Shown here: positions 44,593-53,434 of the stretch, piece after piece
How positions within the stretch are numbered: the stretch's first letter is position 1
Layout of the letters: each line of letters starts with the position of its first letter
Assembly (NCBI GenBank): GCA_963799815.1
Contig: CAWCYG010000001.1
Location: 496,001 to 560,000, forward strand
DNA from: JBDTSW01 sp963799815
Lineage (GTDB): Bacteria; Actinomycetota; Thermoleophilia; Solirubrobacterales; 70-9
Direction: 5' to 3'
Length of the DNA: 64,000 bases
Notes under the pieces: generated by a model
The model's input: only the letters and a program-made list of their open reading frames with translations
Databases searched by the model: none
Told to the model about the DNA's origin: nothing
Program-made: the position numbers and the translations under genes

Positions 44593-44952
44593 ATGGTGGA
44601 CTTCAAGAACCTCGCCGACAAGGCGAAGCAGACGGTCGAACAGCGCGGCGGCAAGGAGTCGCTGAAGCAGGACGCCGAGCAGCTCAAGAGCATCGCCAAG
44701 GGGCCGGGCAGCTTCACGGACAAGGCGAAGGCCGCTGCCGCGGCGATCAAGGATCCGGGCAGCGCTGAGAAGCCGCCCACGACCGCCGGCACCTCAGAGG
44801 CGCCCACCTCCGCGACCGCGCCCAAGGCCACCGACGGCGCTTCGCAAGCGCCGAAGGCCGCAGCCGGCAAGGCCAAGACCGAGGCGAGCGAGAAGGCCGG
44901 CACGACGCCTGCGCACGGCGACAGCCCGGGCGAGGTCGGCGGCTCCAAGTAG
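44593..44952 (+). CDS. Rv0909/MT0933-like antitoxin-type protein
   Basis: 119 residues. The N-terminus is an amphipathic Lys-rich helix (VDFKNLADKAKQTVEQRG then LKQDAEQLKSIAKG, FTDKAKAAAAAI), the pattern of the mycobacterial MT0933/Rv0909 antitoxin family. The remainder is low-complexity Ala/Thr/Pro/Lys. AAAGGAG lies upstream of the ATG. The next gene, 28 nt downstream, encodes a START-like protein like Rv0910. That antitoxin-then-toxin order is the reported arrangement in Mycobacterium tuberculosis. The assignment rests on composition and gene order more than on strict motif identity. Confidence 0.55.
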   Translation: MVDFKNLADKAKQTVEQRGGKESLKQDAEQLKSIAKGPGSFTDKAKAAAAAIKDPGSAEKPPTTAGTSEAPTSATAPKATDGASQAPKAAAGKAKTEASEKAGTTPAHGDSPGEVGGSK

Positions 44953-44980
44953 CCCGCGCGGCGGGCGGCCATCGGGATCA

Positions 44981-45436
44981 ATGTCCGAGGTCCGCGAGCA
45001 GATCGAGATAGACGCACCGCCGGAGGCGGTCTGGGACCTGGTGATGGACCCGGATCGCCTCGGCGAGTGGGTCAGCGCCCATCGGCGCGTCAGCGGCACC
45101 CCTGGTGATGAGGTCTCCGAAGGCGAGTCCTTTCAACAGGTGCTCTGCCTCGGGGGTCAGCCGGTCGACGTGGAGTGGACGCTCACGCGCTCGGACCGGC
45201 CCACCCTGGCCGAGTGGGACGCGGATGGCCCCAAGGGGGCCGGCGCGAAGGTCCGCTACGTCCTCGCTGCCTCGAACGGCGGCACCCGGTTCGGCTACGA
45301 GAACGATTTCGACCTGCCGGGCGGCCCGGTGAAGCTGCTCGCAGGGCGGGTCGCGGGAGCGCCCGCTCGCCGCGCGGCTAAGAAGTCACTGAGGAAGCTG
45401 AAGGTCGTGGCCGAGGCCGACGCGAGCGCCGACTAG
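44981..45436 (+). CDS. SRPBCC (START-like) protein, Rv0910-like
   Basis: 151 residues with the helix-grip fold pattern: REQIEIDAPPEAVWDLVMDP, then DRLGEWVSAHRRVSG, the central strands (VDVEWTLTRSDRPTLAEWDA, VRYVLAASNGGTRFGYENDF) and a long C-terminal helix (ARRAAKKSLRKLKVVAEADA). Rv0910, the toxin of the Rv0909/Rv0910 pair, has this fold. If the pair is functional, this would be the toxin; if not, it is a ligand-binding or cyclase-like protein. The start codon is ATG without a strong ribosome site. Confidence 0.7.
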   Translation: MSEVREQIEIDAPPEAVWDLVMDPDRLGEWVSAHRRVSGTPGDEVSEGESFQQVLCLGGQPVDVEWTLTRSDRPTLAEWDADGPKGAGAKVRYVLAASNGGTRFGYENDFDLPGGPVKLLAGRVAGAPARRAAKKSLRKLKVVAEADASAD

Positions 45437-45450
45437 GCCGAGCGGGCCCG

Positions 45451-46230
45451 CTAGGCGGCCTCAGCCTCGGCGCGACGCAGGCCGCGACGCGCGAACGCCG
45501 CCATCAGCGCCAGCAAGCCCGCGGCGGCTCCGAACGCGAGCAGGATGTGGAACGGGGCGCCGGCCATGAGCGAACGGCCTCCCTCCACGATCGCCGTCGC
45601 CGGGTTCCACTCGGTCGCCGTCGCAACCCACCCCTGAATCAGGTTGCGCGGGACGTACACCGGCGTCGTCATCAGGATCATGAACATCGGAATCTGCATC
45701 GCGGGAGCGGCCTGCAGCGTGCGAAAGCGCAGCATCATCCCGGCCGCGAACAGGAACGCCGCCACGTTGACGACGAAGGCGAGCCCGAGGAGCCCGACCA
45801 GGTCGACGGCGTTGCCCGCCACCTCCATGCCGGTCACGAGAGCGATCGCGAACACCATCACCCAGACGATCATGGCCCGGACCAGAGCCGCGAGCCCGAA
45901 GCCCGCCACGACCGCCGACCGATCGGGAGCCGCGGTGAACAGGCGCCGAGTGAAGCCGGAGTCGAAGTCGGCGCCGATCGAGAAGCCGATGAAGACGCCG
46001 CCGAACGCCGCCGACTGCAACAGCACGAATACGAACTGGAAGGCGTTGTAGTCGTAGTAGTCGAAGCCCGGCACGTTGGCGACGTTCGAGAGGCCGCCCG
46101 CGAACGCCATGTAGAAGAAGAGCGGGAAGATGATCGCCGGCAGGAAGAGCTGCGGGCGGCGCAGCACGCTGTGCATGTGGCGCCAGAAGACGGTGCGGGC
46201 AACCGACCAGTAGCGGGCGCGGCGGCTCAT
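45451..46230 (-). CDS. ABC-2 type exporter permease
   Basis: A 259-residue membrane subunit with six helices, DrrB-like. RPQLFLPAIIFPLFFYMAFA is helix 1; QFVFVLLQSAAFGGVFIGFS is helix 2; RRLFTAAPDRSAVVAGFGLA is the coupling region. It ends in an Ala/Arg-rich tail. Its ATG overlaps the end of the second permease gene by 4 nt. With that permease and the ATPase gene at 47027 it forms a complete heterodimeric exporter. Confidence 0.85.
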   Translation of the reverse strand: MSRRARYWSVARTVFWRHMHSVLRRPQLFLPAIIFPLFFYMAFAGGLSNVANVPGFDYYDYNAFQFVFVLLQSAAFGGVFIGFSIGADFDSGFTRRLFTAAPDRSAVVAGFGLAALVRAMIVWVMVFAIALVTGMEVAGNAVDLVGLLGLAFVVNVAAFLFAAGMMLRFRTLQAAPAMQIPMFMILMTTPVYVPRNLIQGWVATATEWNPATAIVEGGRSLMAGAPFHILLAFGAAAGLLALMAAFARRGLRRAEAEAA

Positions 46231-47020
46231 GTCCGCACCATCCGCTCGCGCATCGACATCACAGCCGCCGCCAGGAAGACGACGAAGATGGCGATCGCGA
46301 TGCCGAAGCCAAGCGCGAGCGCCTCTGCGTCCCACCCGGTGATGAAGAGCGAGCGGATGCCCTCGATCAGGTAGCTGACGGGGTTGAGCGACGCCACGGT
46401 TTGAAACCAGTCCTCCTGGATCAGGTCACGCGGCAGCGAGGCGGAGCTCAGGAAGAGCAACACGAACATGAGGGGGAAGAGGCCCTGCACGGCTTCCCCG
46501 GAACCCGAGCGCAGGCCGACGAAGAGGCCGATCGCGCCGAAGGCGGCGGCGATCACGAAGCAGAGGGCGAAGAGAACAGGCACGCCCAGGATCCCGGCCT
46601 TGAGCTCGGCGCCCGCGGCGAGCCCCACGGCCAGGTAGGCGACCATCTGGATCCCGGAGACCAGCATCACCCCGGCGAGCTGCCCGGCCAGCAATGCCGA
46701 GCCTCGCATCGGGGTGAGGGAGAGGCGGTTGAAGAATCCCGAGCCGATGTCGTCGGCCAGGTTCGTGCCCGCCGTGTTCGTGGCGAAGATCGCGCCCTGC
46801 ATGAAGGGAACGCGAGCGCGAACGTGAGGTAGGTGACGTCCGGGAAGCCGGGGATCTGCGTCGCGGCGTCGAGCCCGCTCGCGTTCACGGCCAGCAGGAA
46901 CAGCGGGAAGACGAGGGTGGGCACGATCATGATCGGCTGCCTCGCGGTGCGGATGACCGACCGCCACGCGAGGTAGCGGGCCTGCGTGCGCAACGGGCTT
47001 TGGGCGGCGACGGCGCTCAT
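46227..47020 (-). CDS. ABC-2 type exporter permease, one frameshift
   Basis: About 264 residues. The N-terminal segment (LAWRSVIRTARQPIMIVPTL then VFPLFLLAVNASGLDA) is in one frame. The rest (FMQGAIFATNTAGTNLADDI, FNRLSLTPMRGSALLAGQLA, EGIRSLFITGWDAE) is in another, joined near 46805. The six-helix ABC-2 pattern and the conserved amphipathic segment before helix 2 match the DrrB family. It is encoded between the other permease and the ATPase, with 4-nt and 6-nt junctions. Confidence 0.82.
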
Positions 47021-47026
47021 CGATCG

Positions 47027-48043
47027 CTAGGCGGCCACCGCTTCGCGCTGCTGCTCACCGGTGTCGGCCTCCTCCGCCGCTTCCTCCTGGGCGCCCTCGA
47101 GGGAGCGGCCGGTCTTGGCCAGGAAGACGTCGTCGAGCGAGGGGGCGTGGAGCTGCAGGTCGGCGACCCGGATTCCCTCGGAGTCGAGCTCGCGGACGAC
47201 CGCGGCCAGGTCCTCGGTGCCGTCCTGAAGTCGCGCCGCGGCGAAGCCGTGGGACGCGGGCAGCGACTCGCCGAAGCGGGCGAGGACAGCGGCAACCTCG
47301 TCGAGCCGGTCCGCGTCGACCGGGCTCGCCTCGACCGTGGGCCGGCCGATCTCCGCCTTGAGCGCCGCTGGGGTCCCCTCCGCCACGAGCTTGCCCTGTT
47401 CGATGATTCCCACGCGGTCGGCGAGCTCGTCGGCCTCCTCCAGGTACTGGGTGGTCAAGAACACCGTCACCCCCTCCTGGCGGGCGAGCCGCGCCACCTC
47501 ATCCCAGAGCGCCTGGCGGCTCTGGATGTCGAGGCCGGTCGTGGGCTCGTCGAGGAAGAGGATCGAGGGCTCGTGGATCAGCGCCAAAGCCAGGTCGAGC
47601 CGGCGCTTCATGCCGCCCGAGTAGCCGCCGACGCGGCGGTCGGCGGCCTCGCCGTCGAGCCCCACCCGCGCCAGCAGCGCCTCGCCCCGGCGCTCGATCT
47701 CGGGCTTCTCAAGGCCGTGCAGGCCGCCCTGGAGCTTCATGTGCTCGCGACCGGTGAGGAACGGGTCGAGCGCGGCCTCCTGCAGGGCCACGCCAATGGC
47801 GTCGCGCACTCGGCGCCCATCCTCGACCACGTCGAAGCCCGCCACCCGGGCCGAGCCCTCCGTCGGAGGCAGGAGGGTGGTCAGGATGTGGACGGTCGTG
47901 GACTTGCCGGCGCCGTTTGGGCCCAGGAAGCCGTAGATCTCGCCGGGCTCGACGCGCAGGGAGATGCCGTCGACGGCCCGAGGCCCCTTCTTGAAGACGC
48001 GAACGAGGTCGTTTACCTCGATCGAGTTGTCGGATTCGTTCAT
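47027..48043 (-). CDS. ABC transporter ATP-binding protein (DrrA-like)
   Basis: 338 residues. Walker A GPNGAGKST, Q-loop region GVALQEAALDPFLTGREHMK, signature YSGGMKRRLDLALALIHEP, Walker B ILFLDEPTTGLD and the H-loop replaced by LTTQYLEEAD (Gln instead of His), a feature of DrrA-type ATPases. The C-terminal extension ends with the DrrA-like LHAPSLDDVFLAKTGRSLEG. It starts the exporter operon and is divergent from a MarR regulator. That organisation points to drug or metabolite efflux induced by a ligand of MarR. Confidence 0.9.
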   Translation of the reverse strand: MNESDNSIEVNDLVRVFKKGPRAVDGISLRVEPGEIYGFLGPNGAGKSTTVHILTTLLPPTEGSARVAGFDVVEDGRRVRDAIGVALQEAALDPFLTGREHMKLQGGLHGLEKPEIERRGEALLARVGLDGEAADRRVGGYSGGMKRRLDLALALIHEPSILFLDEPTTGLDIQSRQALWDEVARLARQEGVTVFLTTQYLEEADELADRVGIIEQGKLVAEGTPAALKAEIGRPTVEASPVDADRLDEVAAVLARFGESLPASHGFAAARLQDGTEDLAAVVRELDSEGIRVADLQLHAPSLDDVFLAKTGRSLEGAQEEAAEEADTGEQQREAVAA

Positions 48044-48077
48044 GGCGTCACCGTAGCACAGTAGTTGAAGATCGGAA

Positions 48078-48110
48078 GTATTGAATACATCTAACGTTGA
48101 AGTGTATAAT
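48078..48110 (+). promoter_or_regulatory. MarR gene promoter with overlapping operator
   Basis: TTGAAT (48081-48086), 18-nt spacer, TATAAT (48105-48110): near-consensus, and very AT-rich for this genome. GTATT-G-AATAC (48078-48088) overlaps the -35 box and is a likely MarR site. GTTGAAG also occurs twice (48064-48070, 48096-48102). The expected start of transcription is only a few bases before the ATG at 48122, so the message is nearly leaderless. Confidence 0.65.
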
Positions 48111-48121
48111 GGGTTCTGAAA

Positions 48122-48550
48122 ATGGCGACAACAGCTCCAAGCCCTGCAGCCGCCCACGAGGCATGGGGCGCCGTCTATGAGCTCTTCAGCCGCTACCGGC
48201 CGGTGATGCTCGCGATGCAGGCCGAGTACGGGTTGAAGCCGCCGATGGTCTTCGCGCTGAAGGAGCTCGACTCGCCGCAGCCGATGGGCAAGATCGCCAA
48301 GGTCCTGCACTGCGACAACTCGGCGGTCACGTGGATCACCGACCGCCTCGAGGAGCGCGGCCTGGTCGAGCGTCAGGCCGATCCGGGGGATCGCCGGGTA
48401 AAGCTCCTGGCGCTGACCGACGAGGGCAGGCGCGTACGCGACGAGATCGATGCCCGGCTGGCGGAACCCCCGCGGGAGATCGCCGCGCTCTCGGTCGCCG
48501 ACCAGCGCGCCCTGCGCGACATCCTGCGCCGGGCGCTGGCCACCGAGTAA
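48122..48550 (+). CDS. MarR-family transcriptional regulator
   Basis: 142 residues. The winged helix is MGKIAKVLHCDNSAVTWITD, then RLEERGLVERQADPGDRRVK (the DxRxK wing) and LLALTDEGRRVRDEID. Flanking helices form the dimer interface. It is divergent from the DrrA-type exporter operon and most likely represses both directions from the palindrome at 48078-48088. No ribosome binding site is visible, in keeping with the nearly leaderless promoter. Confidence 0.9.
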   Translation: MATTAPSPAAAHEAWGAVYELFSRYRPVMLAMQAEYGLKPPMVFALKELDSPQPMGKIAKVLHCDNSAVTWITDRLEERGLVERQADPGDRRVKLLALTDEGRRVRDEIDARLAEPPREIAALSVADQRALRDILRRALATE

Positions 48551-48565
48551 CCCCGCCCCGTCGAG

Positions 48566-49345
48566 CTAGTCCGGGGCTGCCAGCAGCACCTGCTCGATCG
48601 ACTGCGCGAGCCCGTCCTCGCCCACGTCGACGACGACCGCGTTGATCCAGACGTCCTCGTCTGCGGTCGTAAAGCGGATCGGCAGCTGCGTTCGAAACGA
48701 CTCGACCGCCTGCTCGCGGCGGACGCCGAGCACGCCCGCGCGCGAGCCGGTCATCCCGACGTCGCAGATGAACGCCGTCCCCATCGGCAGCACCCGGGCG
48801 TCGGCGGTCGGAACGTGGGTGTGGGTGCCCAGCACGGCTGCGACCCGGCCGTCGAGATGCCACCCCATCGCGATCTTCTCCGAGGTGGTCTCGGCGTGGA
48901 AGTCGACGAGGATCAGGTCCGCCTCGTCTTCAAGGCGGTCGACGAGGGCGTCGGCCTCGGGAAAGGGCGAGCGGGCAGCGCGCATCTCGACGGTGCCGGA
49001 GAGGTTGATGATCCCGACCCGCTTGCCGGCGGCCTCGATGACGATCGATCCCCGTCCCGGATTCCCCCTCATGTAGTTGGCGGGGCGGACGATGCGCTCC
49101 TCCCGGTCGAGGTAGTCGTAGGCGTCGCGGTGGCGATAGGTGTGGTTGCCGAGCGTGATCGCGTTGACGCCGACGGCGTAGATCTCCTTCGCCGTCTTCT
49201 CGGTGATACCGAGCCCGCCCGCGGCGTTCTCGCCATTGGCGACGACGAGATCAGGGGCATGGCGCTCCCGCAGGACGGGCATGGCGCGCTCGAGGCCGGC
49301 CCGCCCGGGCTTGCCAACGATGTCGCCGATAAAGAGGACCCGCAC
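48566..49345 (-). CDS. YmdB/TIGR00282-family metallophosphoesterase
   Basis: 259 residues. VRVLFIGDIVGKPGRAGLE gives the first metal ligands (GD), VVANGENAAGG the Asn/Glu, TLGNHTYRHRDAYDYLDRE the GNH motif, and DFHAETTSEKIAMGWHLDG with LGTHTHVPTADARVLP the remaining His ligands. Family members hydrolyse 2',3'-cyclic nucleotides or related phosphodiesters, and in Bacillus affect RNA turnover and biofilm choices. The GTG start at 49345 gives the N-terminus expected for the family. In many bacteria it neighbours rny; that gene is not in view here. Confidence 0.88.
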   Translation of the reverse strand: MRVLFIGDIVGKPGRAGLERAMPVLRERHAPDLVVANGENAAGGLGITEKTAKEIYAVGVNAITLGNHTYRHRDAYDYLDREERIVRPANYMRGNPGRGSIVIEAAGKRVGIINLSGTVEMRAARSPFPEADALVDRLEDEADLILVDFHAETTSEKIAMGWHLDGRVAAVLGTHTHVPTADARVLPMGTAFICDVGMTGSRAGVLGVRREQAVESFRTQLPIRFTTADEDVWINAVVVDVGEDGLAQSIEQVLLAAPD

Positions 49346-49456
49346 GCCCGCGGCAGCATAGACGGGGATTCGAGGTGCGACCGCATCCGCACATCCCCTG
49401 GGGCGCGTGCCGGAGCGCCGGGCTTTAGGTGGGTGCACCCGAGAAGGAGACTGATC

Positions 49457-49720
49457 TTGAAGCGTCCCCGTCACCGCACCACTGCCCGAATCGCCGTTGC
49501 CGCGATCGCCACCGGCGGCCTCACCGCCGTCGGGGCCACCGCCGCTGCCGGCGGGGAGTCCAAGGGCTCGCCGACGCGCCCGCCCTGGAATCGCAGCTGC
49601 GTGGTCGAGATCCGCGCCCACGACGACGGCTCGGCAAGCCTCTCGTGCCGCCGACGCAGCCGCCCGTTCGCCGCTGTGGACGCCGAGAGCGGCCGCATCC
49701 AGTTCTTCAACTCGCGCTGA
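49457..49720 (+). CDS. Small secreted protein, 87 residues
   Basis: TTG start with AAGGAG about 6 nt upstream. The signal peptide is KRPRHRTTARIAVAAIATGG then LTAVGATAAAGG. The mature part (about 58 residues) has two cysteines (RSCVVEIRAH and ASLSCRRRSRP) that may pair, and is basic. No family is recognised. It stands alone between the phosphoesterase gene and the second ABC exporter. Confidence 0.5.
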   Translation: MKRPRHRTTARIAVAAIATGGLTAVGATAAAGGESKGSPTRPPWNRSCVVEIRAHDDGSASLSCRRRSRPFAAVDAESGRIQFFNSR

Positions 49721-49781
49721 ACGGTGCCAATGCCCCCTGGCCGGGGCGTACCGCTCACGCGACCGTCTAGCTTTCGCCGGC

Positions 49782-50498
49782 ATGGCCGGCGACCGACAGG
49801 TGGTGATCGAGGCGCGGGCGCTCTCCAAGCGCTTCGGTGAGCACGAGGCCCTCCGAAGCGTCTCGTTCGAGGCTCGTCGGGGTGAGCTCCTGGCCGTGAT
49901 CGGGCCGAACGGGGCGGGCAAGACGACGCTGCTCTCGATCCTCGCGGGGATCCGAAGGGCGGACTCGGGCGAGGTGAGCCGGACTCCGGGCGAGATCGGC
50001 TGGGTCCCGCAGCAGGCCGCGCTCTATCGCCGGCTCACGGTGGCCGAGAACCTGAAGCTGTTCATCAGGCTCGAAAGCGTCGCCGAGCCCGAGCGCGTGC
50101 TCGAGCGAATGCTGGAGCAGACCGGCCTCGCCGACCGCCGCGACGACCAGGTCGGGACGCTGTCCGGCGGGAATCAGCAGCGGGTGAACATCGCGATCGG
50201 CCTTCTGGATCGGCCCGGGGTGCTGCTGCTCGACGAGCCCTCATCCGGCCTCGACCCGCGACAGCGCGAGCGCCTCTGGGAATTCGTCAACGGTCTCGCG
50301 GGCGCGGGCACCACGGTCATCTTCTCGACGCACTACATCCAGGAGGCCGAGCGCTACGGGGATCGCCTGCTGGTCCTCGCCGATGGCGAGCGGGTCTTCG
50401 ACGGCACCCCGCAGGAACTGCACGGCGACGTCGGCGAGGAGGGCGCCCGCGACTTCGAGGAGGCCTTCGTTCACTACCTCCGCAAGCGCGGGCACTGA
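49782..50498 (+). CDS. ABC transporter ATP-binding protein
   Basis: 238 residues. Walker A GPNGAGKTT, Q-loop in GWVPQQAALYRRLTVAEN, signature TLSGGNQQRVNIAIGLLDRP, Walker B VLLLDEPSSGLD and the switch His in VIFSTHYIQEAERYG. This is the CcmA/NatA-like group of ABC-2 exporters. The stop is adjacent to the start of the permease gene at 50500. The pair forms a second exporter distinct from the DrrAB-like one. Confidence 0.9.
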   Translation: MAGDRQVVIEARALSKRFGEHEALRSVSFEARRGELLAVIGPNGAGKTTLLSILAGIRRADSGEVSRTPGEIGWVPQQAALYRRLTVAENLKLFIRLESVAEPERVLERMLEQTGLADRRDDQVGTLSGGNQQRVNIAIGLLDRPGVLLLDEPSSGLDPRQRERLWEFVNGLAGAGTTVIFSTHYIQEAERYGDRLLVLADGERVFDGTPQELHGDVGEEGARDFEEAFVHYLRKRGH

Positions 50499-50499
50499 G

Positions 50500-51861
50500 A
50501 TGCGCTGGCTCCTCCTGAAGGACCTGCAGATATTGCGACGCTCGCCGCTGGTGAGCACGCTGCTCGTGCTCTATCCGGTCGTGATCGCGATTCTGATCGG
50601 GTTCGCGCTCTCCGACGACAGCGGCAAGCCGCGCGTCGCTTTCCTCAACCTCGTCGATCCCGAGGAGGAGTTCGCGATCGACGGCGGCGAGGACACCCTC
50701 GACCGTGGGCTCGCGCGGGAGGAACTCTGCAAGCGCGTCGAGTGCGTCGACGTGGAGACGCGAGAGGAGGCGGAGGAGAAGGTCGCCGACGGCGACGTCC
50801 TCGGCGCCCTGATCGTCCCGCCCGACATCCTCGAGAAGCTGAGCTCGCTCACGTCGCTCGATCCCGAGCAGCCGACCGTCGAGGTGCTGGTCAACGAGGA
50901 CGATCCCGTCAAGGCCCAGCTCGTGGACGACCGGATCCAGGCGCTCGTCACCGAAGCAAACCTGATCCTCTCGCAGCGGATCTCCGAGTCGGCGAAGGCG
51001 TACCTCGACATCCTGATCGAGGGCGGCACCTTCGAGGTGCCGCTGCTCGGAGAGACCTTCGACATCCTCGGTCTGTCGCGGGCGGCGGAGATTCTGACGT
51101 CGGTCGGGCAGGAGCTTCCCCCGGATTCTGCGGCCGCCAAGCAGGTCAGCTCGGTGATCGAGTTCGCGAGCCTCGCGGAGGAGAACCTCGACTTCGCGCT
51201 GCCGTTGCTCGGGGCTGTGGCATCGCCGATCGAGGTGGAGAAGGAGGTCGTCGCGGGCGACGCCGCGTCGCTGGACTCGTTCGCGATCTCGGTCGCGGCC
51301 ACCGTCACCCTGATGTTCGTGACCGTCCTGCTCGTCGCCGGATCGCTGGCGCTCGAGCGCGAGGAGAACGCCTACCCCCGGCTGACGCGCGGCCTCGTGA
51401 GCCCCGGCGAGCTCCTGGCCGAGAAGGTGACTCTCGGGATCGTCGTCTCCGTGGTGGTGACGCTGCTGATGCTGGCCGGCCTCTCGATCTTCGTGAACAT
51501 CGACTGGAGCAGAGTGCTGCTGATCGGGACTGCGATCCTGGCCGGCGGCGCGGCCTTCGCCGCATTCGGAGCAGCCATCGGCGCCGCGGCCCGCGAGGTC
51601 CGGGCGTCGTCGCTGCTCGCGTTCATGATCTCGCTGCCGATCGCGTTCCTCTCGCTGGTCCCCTCGGGCACGGTTGGCGCCGGGTTGTTCGACGTGATCC
51701 AATTCGTTCGGGCGCTGTTTCCGTTCGACCCGGCTCTCGACGCGATGTCGGGTGCGCTCGACGAGGCCGGCCCCTCGATCGGCGTGGCGGTCGCGCACTT
51801 GGCCGCGATAGCGGTCGCCTACGGCGTTCTGGCCAGGCTGGCGTTGCGGCGCTTCGCCTAG
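50500..51861 (+). CDS. ABC-2 permease with large extracytoplasmic domain
   Basis: 453 residues. One N-terminal helix (RRSPLVSTLLVLYPVVIAIL) is followed by about 230 residues outside the membrane (acidic, including LCKRVECVDVETREEAEEKV with a Cys pair), then five helices near the C-terminus (VTLMFVTVLLVAGSLALERE onward). This is the YhgE/Pip or NatB-like plan. ALEREENAYPRLTRGLVSPG is the cytoplasmic coupling segment. It is translationally linked with the ATPase gene. Substrate unknown; lipids or peptides are plausible. Confidence 0.82.
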   Translation: MRWLLLKDLQILRRSPLVSTLLVLYPVVIAILIGFALSDDSGKPRVAFLNLVDPEEEFAIDGGEDTLDRGLAREELCKRVECVDVETREEAEEKVADGDVLGALIVPPDILEKLSSLTSLDPEQPTVEVLVNEDDPVKAQLVDDRIQALVTEANLILSQRISESAKAYLDILIEGGTFEVPLLGETFDILGLSRAAEILTSVGQELPPDSAAAKQVSSVIEFASLAEENLDFALPLLGAVASPIEVEKEVVAGDAASLDSFAISVAATVTLMFVTVLLVAGSLALEREENAYPRLTRGLVSPGELLAEKVTLGIVVSVVVTLLMLAGLSIFVNIDWSRVLLIGTAILAGGAAFAAFGAAIGAAAREVRASSLLAFMISLPIAFLSLVPSGTVGAGLFDVIQFVRALFPFDPALDAMSGALDEAGPSIGVAVAHLAAIAVAYGVLARLALRRFA

Positions 51862-51888
51862 GCCGCCGAGGGGGTAGGCTCGCGGTCT

Positions 51889-52362
51889 ATGGCCGAGACG
51901 CCGGCAACCGACGACAGATCGCGCTCCCGCCAGGTCGTCGCCTCCTACGACAACTACGAGGAGGCCGAGCGCGCGGTCGACTACCTCTCCGACAACCAGT
52001 TTCCGGTCGAGAAGGTGGCCATCATCGGCACCGGCCTGAAGACCGTCGAACAGGTGGCAGGCCGGGTCACGACGGGCCGCGCGGCGCTGATGGGAGCGAT
52101 GCAGGGAGCGATGATCGGCCTGCTCTTCGGGCTCTTCTTCGGCATCATCTTCGACGGCGTCGACTTCCTCGGAGTGGTCGCCTACGGCCTGATCGTGGGA
52201 ACGGTCTTCGGCTCGATCTTCGGGGCCCTGGCGCAGGCCGCCCAGGGCGGGCGTCGCGACTTTGCCTCCGTGCGCAGCATGCAGGCGGAGCAGTACGAGA
52301 TTCAGGTCGAGCAGGCTGAGGCCGACCGAGCCTCGGAGCTCCTGCGCAGCATGACCACCTAA
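51889..52362 (+). CDS. General-stress-protein-like membrane protein (YflT/GSP17M-type)
   Basis: 157 residues. The N-terminal domain is VVASYDNYEEAERAVDYLSD with FPVEKVAIIGTGLKTVEQVA, the pattern of the 17M general stress protein family. A Gly-rich double membrane hairpin follows (ALMGAMQGAMIGLLFGLFFG; YGLIVGTVFGSIFGALAQAA) and then a short soluble strand (EQYEIQVEQAEADRASELLR). The Gly-zipper hairpin suggests oligomers in the membrane. It is transcribed in the same direction as the ABC genes, 27 nt downstream. Confidence 0.78.
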   Translation: MAETPATDDRSRSRQVVASYDNYEEAERAVDYLSDNQFPVEKVAIIGTGLKTVEQVAGRVTTGRAALMGAMQGAMIGLLFGLFFGIIFDGVDFLGVVAYGLIVGTVFGSIFGALAQAAQGGRRDFASVRSMQAEQYEIQVEQAEADRASELLRSMTT

Positions 52363-52418
52363 CCCAGCCCGGCGAACGCACACATACGGGCATCAGGAAT
52401 GCGCGGGGCGGGTAACAA

Positions 52419-53401
52419 GTGGGCGTGGACGAGCATTCCGCCACCCCGGAGGACCTGGCCCCACTCGAGCTTCGCCAGTTGCGCGAGCTGGACGTCGCCC
52501 GCGCGGCCGGCGAGGATCGCGCCTCATACATCAGCGCCGCCTCGGCCGTGGTGCGCCGCGGGGACTTCACCTACGTCGTCGGCGACGACGAGCTCGACCT
52601 GGGTGTGTTCGCCGTCTCCGCGTCAGAGCCCGGCGAGATGCGGCGTGCCCTCGAGGGAAAGACGCCGGGGGACGCAGACGAGCGCAAGCGCGAGAAGGCC
52701 GACCTGGAGGCGCTGAGCGCGCTCCCCCCTTCAACGGTGCCCCGTACGGCGGCCTGCTCGGGCTGGGGTCGGGCTCCAAACGAAGCCGAGACCGCGGGTT
52801 CTGGTGGAAGCTCGCCGCCGATGGCTCCCTCGACGGCGACCCGCGCGAGATCGACCTGGCGCCGCTCTACGAGATGCTGCGAGGCGAGATCGAGGAGCTG
52901 AACGTGGAGGGCGCCGCCGTGCTCGGCGACGCTCTCTGGCTCTTTCACCGAGGAAACGACGAGGGCAGCCAAAACGCCGTAATCGAGCTCTCACTGGAGG
53001 AGGTCATGAACTCGATGCTCAACGACGGCAAGCTCGACGTGGAGGAGCTGAAGGGCGTGCGCGAGTACGACCTCGGCGAGCTCAACGGCACCCGCCTGTG
53101 CTTCTCGGACGCGACCCCGCTCTCCGACGAGCTGATCGTGTTCACGGCCTCGGCCGAGGTCGACGACGACTCCGCAGCCGACGGCGAGATTCGCGGCTCG
53201 GTGGTCGGCACGATCGCCATGGACGGGACCGTCCACCGCCTGCGCACCATCGACCGCAGGTGGAAGGTCGAGGGCGTGCACGCCGCGATCGACACCGGCG
53301 TCATCGACCTGGTCTTCGTCTGCGACCAGGACGCCGACGAGGCGTCGCCATTGCTCAGCGCAACGATGCCGGCCGACGCGGCGCTCGAACAGCGCGACTG
53401 A
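52419..53401 (+). CDS. DUF6929-like beta-propeller protein, one frameshift
   Basis: About 327 residues. The first part (LRQLRELDVARAAGEDRASY and ISAASAVVRRGDFTYVVGDD) and, after a frame change near 52730, the second (GAPYGGLLGLGSGSKRSRDR; DLAPLYEMLRGEIEELNVEG; LFHRGNDEGSQNAVIELSLE) fit the DUF6929 pattern of repeated beta blades with YVVxDD and RGN motifs. The end is TAMDGTVHRLRTIDRRWKVE-like with acidic residues. No catalytic residues are evident. The GTG start at 52419 is the first in frame. Confidence 0.65.
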
Positions 53402-53434
53402 GCTCAAGTCGCCACGGTTCGCGACCTCTACGCC

